Source: an uncultured SAR116 cluster alpha proteobacterium | Lineage (GTDB): Bacteria; Pseudomonadota; Alphaproteobacteria; Puniceispirillales; Marisalimonadaceae | Direction of reading: 5' to 3' | Length of the DNA: 35,430 bases | NCBI GenBank assembly: GCA_902595515.1 | Contig: CACJQK010000014.1 | Span: 1-35,430 of the forward strand | In this document: positions 28,322 through 35,430 of the stretch, in pieces | Position numbering within the stretch: position 1 is the stretch's first letter | Layout of the letters: the number at the start of each line of letters is the position of its first letter | Program-made: the position numbers and the translations under genes | The notes under the pieces: generated by a model | What the model saw: only the letters and a program-made list of their open reading frames with translations | Told to the model about the DNA's origin: nothing | The model's database searches: none

Positions 28322-29843
28322 TTATAACTTCTTCCTTAAAATTGTATAACTTATTTATACTTGCTAAAATCAAAATTAAAGCAATAAAAATATACTCTCC
28401 ATAAATTTTGTATAAAGTATGTTCCAATGCAGGAGTTAAATTAAACGTTTTAACTCCTTTATTATCAAGAAAAATGCTACCGATTATTTCTCCATACGGT
28501 GATATATAAGCTGAAATACCAGTATTAGCAACTCTTGCGAGTGGCAATCCGAATTCAACTGCTTTAATTTGCGCTAAGGCTAAATGCTGATAAGGCCCAA
28601 TTGTTTTACCAAACCATGCATCATTTGTAATGTTTATCAATAAGTTAGTATTTTTAGATAGTCTATTGATAATCTCATTTTTAAATAAGATTTCATAACA
28701 AATTAGTGTAATTATATCCCCAAAGCCTTTAATATTCGGATTAGCTTTAAATTTACCACTAGTAAAATCTTTTGGTGCCAACATATTTTTCAAAAAATCT
28801 AAATATTGTCGAAACGGAATATATTCTCCAAATGGTACTAATTTTATCTTGTCGTAATGATGTATTATTTCCCCCCTAGAATTTAAGAAAGCAAGTGAGT
28901 TAAAAACTTTATTTTCGTCATTTCTCAGGAGACCTAAAATTAAAGTTGTATTTTGATTTTTTAATATTTTTTTACTGATATTGGATAATAATTTTGTATC
29001 GTTAGGGATAGATCCTTCAAAACTAGTTTCAGGCCAAATTATTATTCTATTTTTGTTATTGAAAGTATTGCGATATTTAGTAGATAACTCTATCAAGTTG
29101 TTTAAATGTAGTTCTCTATTTTTTAAAATCCATTTGTTTTTTTGTTTAATATTAGGTTGTACAATAGTGACTAATCGATCAGTGTTTTGCTGAAAACTTT
29201 TATTGTGATATCTTAAAAATCCGCAAAAAAATAAAATTAGTATTGGTACTAATAAAATTAATAATAGGCTATTCTTTCCTTTAAAATTCGAGAAAAAAAT
29301 AAAGGGTGAAATACTTATTGTTAAAACTATTATATTTGTTGAGAAACTTCCAACAAATGAAAATATTTGAATTAAATAAACATTTGATGCTAATATTAAG
29401 GAGGGCATCAACCATGGAAAACCTGTAAACAGTTGTGCTCTTAAAAATTCAAATAATGATAAAAAAACAATTATATATAAAATACAAAATTTTGTGTTTC
29501 TATTAATTATTTTTGCAAAAACACAAGCACATCCCCAAAAAACTGCCAATAAACTTGGCAGAAGTATAATAGTAATAGGCATAAGAAAGACATGATAACT
29601 GTCTGCCATAAAGAAAGCCGAACCAATCCAATATAAACCAAAAGAAAACCAGCCAAATCCTAGAAACCAGGCTGATAAAAAAATCTTTATTAATGAAGAT
29701 TGAAAATTTATTCGATAAAGACCAAAACCAATTGCAAAGATTAGTGGAAGAATAGAAAAAGGTGGATTTGAAAAAGTCGCGATGGCACCGGCAACATAAA
29801 GTGTTACATAATTAAACATTGGTAACATAAAAAATTTGTTCAT
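28311..29843 (-). CDS. lnt: Apolipoprotein N-acyltransferase
   Basis: Lnt adds the third acyl chain to the N-terminal cysteine of lipoproteins in the inner membrane. The 510-residue protein has several N-terminal membrane segments (from about residue 12 to 210), then a periplasmic nitrilase-like domain (about 225-470) with the catalytic triad E272 ([10 protein letters not shown]), K332 ([14 protein letters not shown]) and C382 ([10 protein letters not shown]), and a final C-terminal hydrophobic segment ([17 protein letters not shown]). Length matches the family. It lies eight bases after corC and overlaps metK by 11 bases. Confidence 0.96.
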   Translation of the reverse strand: MNKFFMLPMFNYVTLYVAGAIATFSNPPFSILPLIFAIGFGLYRINFQSSLIKIFLSAWFLGFGWFSFGLYWIGSAFFMADSYHVFLMPITIILLPSLLAVFWGCACVFAKIINRNTKFCILYIIVFLSLFEFLRAQLFTGFPWLMPSLILASNVYLIQIFSFVGSFSTNIIVLTISISPFIFFSNFKGKNSLLLILLVPILILFFCGFLRYHNKSFQQNTDRLVTIVQPNIKQKNKWILKNRELHLNNLIELSTKYRNTFNNKNRIIIWPETSFEGSIPNDTKLLSNISKKILKNQNTTLILGLLRNDENKVFNSLAFLNSRGEIIHHYDKIKLVPFGEYIPFRQYLDFLKNMLAPKDFTSGKFKANPNIKGFGDIITLICYEILFKNEIINRLSKNTNLLINITNDAWFGKTIGPYQHLALAQIKAVEFGLPLARVANTGISAYISPYGEIIGSIFLDNKGVKTFNLTPALEHTLYKIYGEYIFIALILILASINKLYNFKEEVINEK

Positions 29844-29851
29844 TAATAGAT

Positions 29852-30721
29852 TTATAACTCTAATTTATCTAAGGACGTTATATTATTAAGACCTATTATT
29901 TTAACTAAAATTATTTTTCTAGGATCTGCCTCCAATATTTCAAACTTCAATCCTGAAGGAGAATAACTTATTACTTCGCTTTTTACTGGAACTCTTCCAG
30001 CTATGCTAATGATAAAACCTCCTAAAGTGTCAACTTCATCATTTAAATCCTCTTTTCTTATTGATGATATAAAACCCTCAAGCAAATCTATTGTTATTCT
30101 TGCTTCAACAATTATTGATCCATCTTCAACTTTTTCTAATCTACATTCTGAAGATAAATCATGCTCATCTTCTATATCTCCAACAAGTTCTTCAACTAAA
30201 TCTTCTATTGTTACCAAGCCATCAATCCCTCCATATTCGTCAACAACTAGAGCCAGGTGACGTTTTTTTACTCTCATTTCATACAGTAAGTCTAAAAGAC
30301 TTATTGAGGGTGATACAAATATTGGTTTTTTTAGTAATGTGGTAATATCTTGTTTTTCCTTTAAAAATAGGTTTGCTAAAACGTCTTTTATATGAAGAAT
30401 CCCTACTATATCGTCTAGACTCTCATTTCTTACTGGCACTCTACTATGATTAGTCTTGATTAACTGTTTGACAATTTCATCAAAATCGTCTGACATTGCA
30501 ACAGAAACAATATCAACTCTTGGAACCATAACATCTGATGCTGTGATGCCTTTTAACCCGGCAAGATTTTTTAATAGTTCATTTTCATGGCTTAACTTTT
30601 TACCATTAGAATCATCGGCATTTATTCTCTTGGCAACAAATTGTTCTAATTCTTTATCAAGATTTTTATCTATATTATTACTTTTTGTTTTTTTTAAAAA
30701 ACTTGGAAAGTTAATTTTCAT
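29852..30721 (-). CDS. corC: CBS-domain protein CorC/HlyC family
   Basis: The 289-residue soluble protein has a pair of CBS domains (about residues 55-190; VMVPRVDIVSVAMSDDFDEIVKQL, HSRVPVRNESLDDIVGILHIKDVL and LALVVDEYGGIDGLVTIEDLVEELVGDIEDEHD) and a C-terminal CorC_HlyC domain (about 205-285, VDTLGGFIISIAGRVP). Relatives are linked to magnesium and cobalt handling, although direct roles are weakly established. There is no membrane domain of its own. It is placed between ybeY and lnt, as in most Proteobacteria. Confidence 0.9.
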   Translation of the reverse strand: MKINFPSFLKKTKSNNIDKNLDKELEQFVAKRINADDSNGKKLSHENELLKNLAGLKGITASDVMVPRVDIVSVAMSDDFDEIVKQLIKTNHSRVPVRNESLDDIVGILHIKDVLANLFLKEKQDITTLLKKPIFVSPSISLLDLLYEMRVKKRHLALVVDEYGGIDGLVTIEDLVEELVGDIEDEHDLSSECRLEKVEDGSIIVEARITIDLLEGFISSIRKEDLNDEVDTLGGFIISIAGRVPVKSEVISYSPSGLKFEILEADPRKIILVKIIGLNNITSLDKLEL

Positions 30722-30735
30722 CTTTTAATTTTTTC

Positions 30736-31260
30736 TTATCTATTAATCTTTTTGTATGGATTGTCTATTTTAAGATTTCCTAATATTTTAATTTCCAAAT
30801 CTTCCATCTTTTTTGCTTTTTCTTCAGTTTCATGATCATAACCTAATAAATGTAAAACTGCATGAATAAATAAATGTATTAAGTGATCTGATACGCTTTT
30901 ATTATCTCTATTTGCTTCTCTTTGAATAGTTTCAATTGAAAAAATTATGTCACCTAAAAATAAATTTTTATTAAATTTATGATTTGACGGAAAAGAGAGA
31001 ACATTTGTAGCTATATTTTTTTTTCTAAAGTAATTATTCAATTCCATTACTTTTTCATCTTTTGAAAAAGAAATTGATATTAAAGTTTTTAATTCATTAG
31101 AAATTAAATTAGTTTGTTTATAAATTTCATCTAAAACCATATTTAATTTTTCATGAAAATCATTAATTAATATTTCATCCCATAATGATAATGTTATTTT
31201 TGATTCAATAACAAAGTTTTCATTTTTCCATATTCTGTAATCTTCTTCAGTTTCATTCAT
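30736..31260 (-). CDS. ybeY: Endoribonuclease YbeY (rRNA maturation)
   Basis: YbeY is a metal-dependent RNase involved in 16S rRNA 3' end maturation and ribosome quality control. The 174-residue protein has the zinc-binding signature HAVLHLLGYDHE (H133, H137, H143) and the upstream family segment NVLSFPSNHKFNKNLFLGDIIFSIETI. Length is normal. It follows phoH by 16 bases, the conserved phoH-ybeY-corC-lnt order. Confidence 0.95.
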   Translation of the reverse strand: MNETEEDYRIWKNENFVIESKITLSLWDEILINDFHEKLNMVLDEIYKQTNLISNELKTLISISFSKDEKVMELNNYFRKKNIATNVLSFPSNHKFNKNLFLGDIIFSIETIQREANRDNKSVSDHLIHLFIHAVLHLLGYDHETEEKAKKMEDLEIKILGNLKIDNPYKKINR

Positions 31261-31276
31261 GGATACTATTTAGATG

Positions 31277-32269
31277 TTAATTTTTATAGAAATTTTCATA
31301 TGCTTTTATAATTTTGGCTACGATTGGATGCCTTATGACGTCATTAGCATCCAAAGATACTATCTGAATATCTTTAATTTTGCTAAGTATTTTTTTAGAT
31401 TGATTCAATCCAGAAATTTGACCTTGGGGCAAATCAACTTGACTTAAGTCACCATTAATTACCATTCTAGAACCTTCTCCAATTCTAGTTAATACCATTT
31501 TCATTTGAATTGACGTAGTGTTTTGTGCTTCGTCTACAATTACAAAAGAGTTTGTAAATGTTCTTCCTCTCATAAATGCCAAAGGTGCTATTTCTATTTC
31601 TCCAGATTGAATTTTTTTTTCAACTCTATCTGCTGGTATCATTTCATATAATGCATCGTATATTGGTCTGAGATAAGGATCTATCTTTTCTTTCATATCA
31701 CCCGGAAGAAAACCAAGCCTTTCACCTGCTTCGACTGCTGGTCTTGTTAAAATAATTTTTTCAATAAGACCTTTTTTTAACATGCTAATTCCTTTTGCAA
31801 CTGCAAGATATGATTTACCCGTACCTGCAGGGCCAAGGCCAAAAACTAATTCAGAATTATTGAGAGCTTCAAAATATTTTATTTGACCAAGACTTTTGGG
31901 GATAATAGTTTTTTTCCAAGTTTGAAATTTTAGGTTTTCATTTTGATAAGTTTTTTGATTTGATTTTAGATTAGACGAAATACCTTGTATCATTCTTAAC
32001 TCGGTTTCAAAATTTGAAAAATCAAATTCAAGAATGTCTGATTTATCAAGAGATAGTTTATGGTAAATATTTGTTATAATTAATTTAGCTTTTTTTATAT
32101 TTTCTGGACTTCCTGAAATATTAAATTGATTACCAAACAAGTTTATATTTACATCTATCAACTTTTCTAATTTTACAAGATTAATGCTGTGATGACCTAC
32201 TAAAACTGCTATTAATGAATTGCTAGGTAATTCAAGTGAAATTTCTTCTTTTTTTATTTTATAATTCAA
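31277..32269 (-). CDS. PhoH-family ATPase (YbeZ)
   Basis: This 330-residue protein is a P-loop ATPase of the PhoH/YbeZ family, thought to work with YbeY on RNA. The N-terminal region (about 10-75) resembles a small KH-like nucleic-acid-binding domain. The Walker A is GPAGTGKS (146-153) and the Walker B is FVIVDEAQNTT, followed by GEGSRMVINGDLSQVDLP, a helicase-like sensor segment. In several bacteria the family responds to phosphate starvation, but nothing upstream here looks like a Pho box. It lies 25 bases after miaB. Confidence 0.93.
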   Translation of the reverse strand: MNYKIKKEEISLELPSNSLIAVLVGHHSINLVKLEKLIDVNINLFGNQFNISGSPENIKKAKLIITNIYHKLSLDKSDILEFDFSNFETELRMIQGISSNLKSNQKTYQNENLKFQTWKKTIIPKSLGQIKYFEALNNSELVFGLGPAGTGKSYLAVAKGISMLKKGLIEKIILTRPAVEAGERLGFLPGDMKEKIDPYLRPIYDALYEMIPADRVEKKIQSGEIEIAPLAFMRGRTFTNSFVIVDEAQNTTSIQMKMVLTRIGEGSRMVINGDLSQVDLPQGQISGLNQSKKILSKIKDIQIVSLDANDVIRHPIVAKIIKAYENFYKN

Positions 32270-32294
32270 TACAAACTATCTTTCAATTTTAACA

Positions 32295-33647
32295 TTAAAA
32301 ATCTGATATAATATTACCCGTTAAACTATTTTGAAATGCTTCAGTAATATTTATATCTATGAATGATCCTATTAAGTTCTCATTCTTAGACTTCGAACTA
32401 AAATAAACAGACTGATTAAACGGGGATCTTCCAATATATTGGTTTTTTTTCTTTCCTTTTTTAAGGACTAATACTTTGATTGTAGCGTTAATGGTCTCTT
32501 TGTTAAAAGATAATTGCTGAAATCTCAATAATTCTTGAACTTCATTCAATCTAGAGGTCTTTATGTCCTCATTTACTTGATTAAGGAAAACACTTCCTGG
32601 TGTTCCAGGTCTTTTGGAATATTTGAACGAATAAGCTTGCGCATAATTGACTTGTTTAATCAAACTTAATGTTAACATATGGTCCTTTTCTGTTTCTCCA
32701 GGAAAACCAACAATAAAATCCCCTGATATTGCAATTTTGGGATTATAGTCTCTTACTTTTTCAATAATTTTTAAATACTCTTTAGCTGTGTGTTTTCTGT
32801 TCATCATTTTGAGAACACTATCTGAACCTGATTGAGCTGGAAGATGGAGATAAGGCATTAATTTTTTATTATCTCTATGAGACTTAATTAATTCAATATC
32901 CATATCTAGTGGATGAGAAGTAGTATATCTAATAAATTTAAGTTTATCAATTTTAGCTAATTCGTCTATTAACCTACCAAGACCCCAATTTTGATTATCT
33001 AAACCTTTAGAACTCCAGGCATTTACATTTTGTCCTAATAAAGTAATTTCTTTAACACCAACATCTATCAATTTATTTGCTTCATCTATAATTGATACCA
33101 AAGGTCTCGAATATTCAGCGCCTCTTGTGTAAGGAACAACACAAAAAGTACAAAATTTATCGCATCCTTCTTGAATTGTTAAAAATGCAGAGGGACCTCT
33201 TTCTTCAATGTTGGCATTTAACTGGTCGAATTTTGGAATAGTAGGGAAGTCAATATTAATGTTTTTATTTTTATTAACAGGATCAACTTTTGCAATTAAT
33301 TCAGGAAGATTTTGGTATGATTGAGGTCCAACAACTATATCAACCCATGGTGAGCGCTTAATAATTTCTTTACCCTGAGCTTGGGCAACACAACCAGCAA
33401 CAGCTACTATCGATCTTTTTCCATTTTTTTCTTTTCTGGCATTAATTTTGTTTCTTATACGTCCTAACTCAGAATATGTTTTTTCAACTGCCTTTTCACG
33501 TATATGACATGTATTTAAAACTATAAGATCAGCATCATCTTCATTGTCATCTAATTGATAACCATGAGGTTTTAATAAATCTGTCATCCTATCAGAATCA
33601 TAAAAATTCATCTGACATCCGTAAGTTTTAATAAATAGCTTTTTCAT
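32295..33647 (-). CDS. miaB: tRNA-2-methylthio-N6-dimethylallyladenosine synthase
   Basis: MiaB is a radical-SAM methylthiotransferase that modifies A37 in tRNAs reading UNN codons. The 450-residue protein has the N-terminal auxiliary cluster domain with C11, C47 and C86 (TYGCQMN, NTCHIR, AGCVAQ), the radical-SAM cysteine triad CDKFCTFC (C162, C166, C169), and a C-terminal TRAM-like domain (about 385-445). The whole set of cysteines is intact. It depends on MiaA, which is not in the window. It precedes phoH by 25 bases and follows plsC by 45 bases. Confidence 0.97.
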   Translation of the reverse strand: MKKLFIKTYGCQMNFYDSDRMTDLLKPHGYQLDDNEDDADLIVLNTCHIREKAVEKTYSELGRIRNKINARKEKNGKRSIVAVAGCVAQAQGKEIIKRSPWVDIVVGPQSYQNLPELIAKVDPVNKNKNINIDFPTIPKFDQLNANIEERGPSAFLTIQEGCDKFCTFCVVPYTRGAEYSRPLVSIIDEANKLIDVGVKEITLLGQNVNAWSSKGLDNQNWGLGRLIDELAKIDKLKFIRYTTSHPLDMDIELIKSHRDNKKLMPYLHLPAQSGSDSVLKMMNRKHTAKEYLKIIEKVRDYNPKIAISGDFIVGFPGETEKDHMLTLSLIKQVNYAQAYSFKYSKRPGTPGSVFLNQVNEDIKTSRLNEVQELLRFQQLSFNKETINATIKVLVLKKGKKKNQYIGRSPFNQSVYFSSKSKNENLIGSFIDINITEAFQNSLTGNIISDF

Positions 33648-33692
33648 TAATGCTTCATCATAAGTAAACGATACTTACTGCCAGTTATAAAA

Positions 33693-34517
33693 TTATTTTG
33701 CAAGTTTTTTTGATAAAGCGCTAGAATAAACTTTCCTTATTCTGTTTTCTAAATAATTACTTAAATATTTTCTATTTTCGAAATTTTGGGTATTTACTGG
33801 TTCTAAATAAATTAACTTAGCTTTAATTGATATCAACCCAACTAATTTAGATAAATGTGGCTTAAGATCCATATCTCCATACCAGGCTATCATAGGCCTT
33901 AGCCATCTGTTAATAGGAATGCCATTTAAATCTGAATAAACAATAACTAAAGGTTGAATTATAAAATTTTGATTTTCTACTGATGAAAAAGAACTTGATT
34001 TAAATTCTAAAACCCTATTTCCATCAGATGTTGTTCCTTCAGGGAAAATAAAAATCTTTTCGCCGGATGATAGCATATCTAGTATTTTGTTTTTTTGGAT
34101 AAAACTGTCTGTTTTATTCCTTCTTATAAAAATTGATCTACCTTTTTTGGCTAAAAAACCAAAAATTGGCCAGCTCTCAACTTCAGATTTTGCTACAAAT
34201 CTCATTGGGAATTTTGATCCCAATATTGGGATATCCAAATAAGATAAATGATTGCTAATAAATAAGTTACTTTTTTTGGATTGGCTTGTTTTACCTACTA
34301 TTTCCACTTCTATAGACAATAACCATAATAATATTTTGTGAAATAATACCGGTAACCATTTTTCGATTGATGGTATTATTTTACCAAGTAGTACAGATAA
34401 AGTAATTAGGAGAGCGAATACAACTGTAAAAAGTACAAGTTTTGAATAAAAAATTAAATTATCTATAAATGATAAATTGTTAATAGGACTATAATAAAAA
34501 TTTTCTTTAGTTATCAT
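33693..34517 (-). CDS. 1-acyl-glycerol-3-phosphate acyltransferase family (PlsC/OlsA-like)
   Basis: Members transfer an acyl chain to lysophosphatidic acid (PlsC) or to lyso-ornithine lipid (OlsA). The 274-residue protein has a hydrophobic N-terminal membrane segment (about 21-45), the catalytic H-x4-D motif in SNHLSYLD (H90, D95), the substrate-binding FPEGTTSDG, and a later region PLVIVYSD. Being seven bases downstream of an OlsB-like gene, it may be OlsA and complete ornithine lipid synthesis, or act on both substrates. The sequence alone does not decide. Confidence 0.85.
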   Translation of the reverse strand: MITKENFYYSPINNLSFIDNLIFYSKLVLFTVVFALLITLSVLLGKIIPSIEKWLPVLFHKILLWLLSIEVEIVGKTSQSKKSNLFISNHLSYLDIPILGSKFPMRFVAKSEVESWPIFGFLAKKGRSIFIRRNKTDSFIQKNKILDMLSSGEKIFIFPEGTTSDGNRVLEFKSSSFSSVENQNFIIQPLVIVYSDLNGIPINRWLRPMIAWYGDMDLKPHLSKLVGLISIKAKLIYLEPVNTQNFENRKYLSNYLENRIRKVYSSALSKKLAK

Positions 34518-34523
34518 ATTGTA

Positions 34524-35414
34524 TTAATATAAGTACTTTTTCTTATATTTTTCATCTATATTGTCAATTGTTACAATCACACATAGGTCAATTGTATTGA
34601 ATTTATAGTCAACAAAAAAATCATGACTGACCTTTCCACCTATTCTAAGATATCCCTTTATAAGTGGTGGTAATTTTGCAAAAGTTCTTAAATCATTAGT
34701 GTTTGAATTAATTTCGGTGTAAGCAGGATATGTCTTTGTATCTAAACTTTTTACTGATAATTCACTTGGTAAAGAAAAGTTTTTTCTTAAGTAAGACAAT
34801 TCATTAGTGTATTTCATTACATCAGTCCCATGAAAGCTTGCGCATCCTAATAAGATTTTTATATCATATAATTTTACATACTCAGCAATTGCTTTCCAAA
34901 GAAGGTTCATTATAGCTCCATTTCTATAATTTTGATGAACACATGATCTTCCTAATTCAAGTATTTGATTATTTTTATAAAAGTTCAATATCCTAGATAA
35001 ATCAAATTCTGAAGAAGTATAAAACTCACCACGATGAGCTACTATATCACCACGAAGAAGTCTATAGGTTCCTACAATTTTGTTTTTAATACCTTTTCTG
35101 TTCTTATCTATTACAATGAGATGATCCGCAAATTTATCGATTTTATCATAATCTAATCTTAAAATTTTTTTTGATATTGTTGGTATAGCTTTTTTTTCTT
35201 TGTAAAAAACTGAGTACCTTAGAGCTTGAGCTTTTTTTAATTCTGATTTTTTCTCGGCAATTTTAATAATAAAATTATCAATTTCAATTTTAGAAAAATT
35301 TTTTTTTACTTTTTCAAGTTCTAGAGAATAAGTTTTTCTTTTAAAAATTGAATTGAATTTTCTTACTTTAAGATTTTTTTTTACAATATTGTCTTTTATT
35401 TTAGTGATTATCAT
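34524..35414 (-). CDS. olsB: OlsB-like ornithine N-acyltransferase (GNAT fold)
   Basis: OlsB transfers a 3-hydroxyacyl group from ACP to ornithine, the first step of ornithine lipid synthesis. The 296-residue protein has an N-terminal basic stretch of about 50 residues, then the acyl-ACP N-acyltransferase fold: KKAQALRYSVFYKE, ADHLIVIDK, GTYRLLRGDIVAHRGEFYTSSEFDLS, LELGRSCVHQNYRNG, LLGCASFHGTD, and the end KLPPLIKGYLRIGGKVSHDFFVDYKFNTIDLCVIV. These blocks follow OlsB closely. AGGTG precedes the ATG. It is the first visible gene of the nine-gene minus-strand unit, whose upstream promoter lies beyond the window. Ornithine lipids often replace phospholipids when phosphate is scarce. Confidence 0.85.
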   Translation of the reverse strand: MIITKIKDNIVKKNLKVRKFNSIFKRKTYSLELEKVKKNFSKIEIDNFIIKIAEKKSELKKAQALRYSVFYKEKKAIPTISKKILRLDYDKIDKFADHLIVIDKNRKGIKNKIVGTYRLLRGDIVAHRGEFYTSSEFDLSRILNFYKNNQILELGRSCVHQNYRNGAIMNLLWKAIAEYVKLYDIKILLGCASFHGTDVMKYTNELSYLRKNFSLPSELSVKSLDTKTYPAYTEINSNTNDLRTFAKLPPLIKGYLRIGGKVSHDFFVDYKFNTIDLCVIVTIDNIDEKYKKKYLY

Positions 35415-35430
35415 AAAGCACCTAGTAGAA

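Overview
The window is a gene-dense, strongly AT-rich stretch of bacterial chromosome. Gene content and order point to an alphaproteobacterium with a small, streamlined genome, of the kind typical of marine plankton lineages; the exact order cannot be fixed from this window alone. Supporting signs are the blocks rpsT-dnaA, mutM-ubiE-ubiB-coaBC-moeB-like, fabA-fabB-fabI beside pnp, and olsB-plsC-miaB-phoH-ybeY-corC-lnt-metK-trmB-rimP-nusA-infB-rbfA-truB-rpsO-pnp. Intergenic gaps are mostly 0-50 bases. There are no insertion sequences, phage genes, CRISPR arrays, tRNAs or rRNAs. This is housekeeping backbone, not an accessory island.

Layout: (1) 1-1361, plus strand: a glycine riboswitch followed by a DadA-family FAD amino-acid oxidase/dehydrogenase. 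(2) 1364-9372, minus strand: mutM, rpsT, a 482-base AT-only-like gap, dnaA, dnaN, recF, gyrB. A 16-bp perfect palindrome sits between dnaA and dnaN. (3) 9458-17092, plus strand: ubiE-ubiB (ubiquinone), coaBC (coenzyme A, with an unusual N-terminal helix-turn-helix domain), a MoeB/ThiF-type E1-like enzyme, a secreted SH3-domain protein, and fabA-fabB-fabI (unsaturated fatty acid synthesis). (4) 17101-35414, minus strand, two long transcription units read from the right. olsB to trmB covers ornithine lipid/phospholipid acylation, tRNA thiomethylation, ribosome maturation, lipoprotein acylation and SAM synthesis, and ends at a clear intrinsic terminator near 26366-26393. rimP to pnp plus an enoyl-CoA hydratase covers ribosome maturation, transcription elongation, translation initiation and RNA decay.

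The observations most worth following are: the glycine riboswitch with a Shine-Dalgarno-sequestering stem, which points to glycine as the substrate or signal of the DadA-like enzyme; the helix-turn-helix/CoaBC fusion; the palindrome overlapping a candidate dnaN promoter; the AT-only inverted repeat upstream of dnaA; a UbiB that lacks an obvious C-terminal membrane hairpin; and the absence of ylxR between nusA and infB. No wholly new multi-gene system was found.
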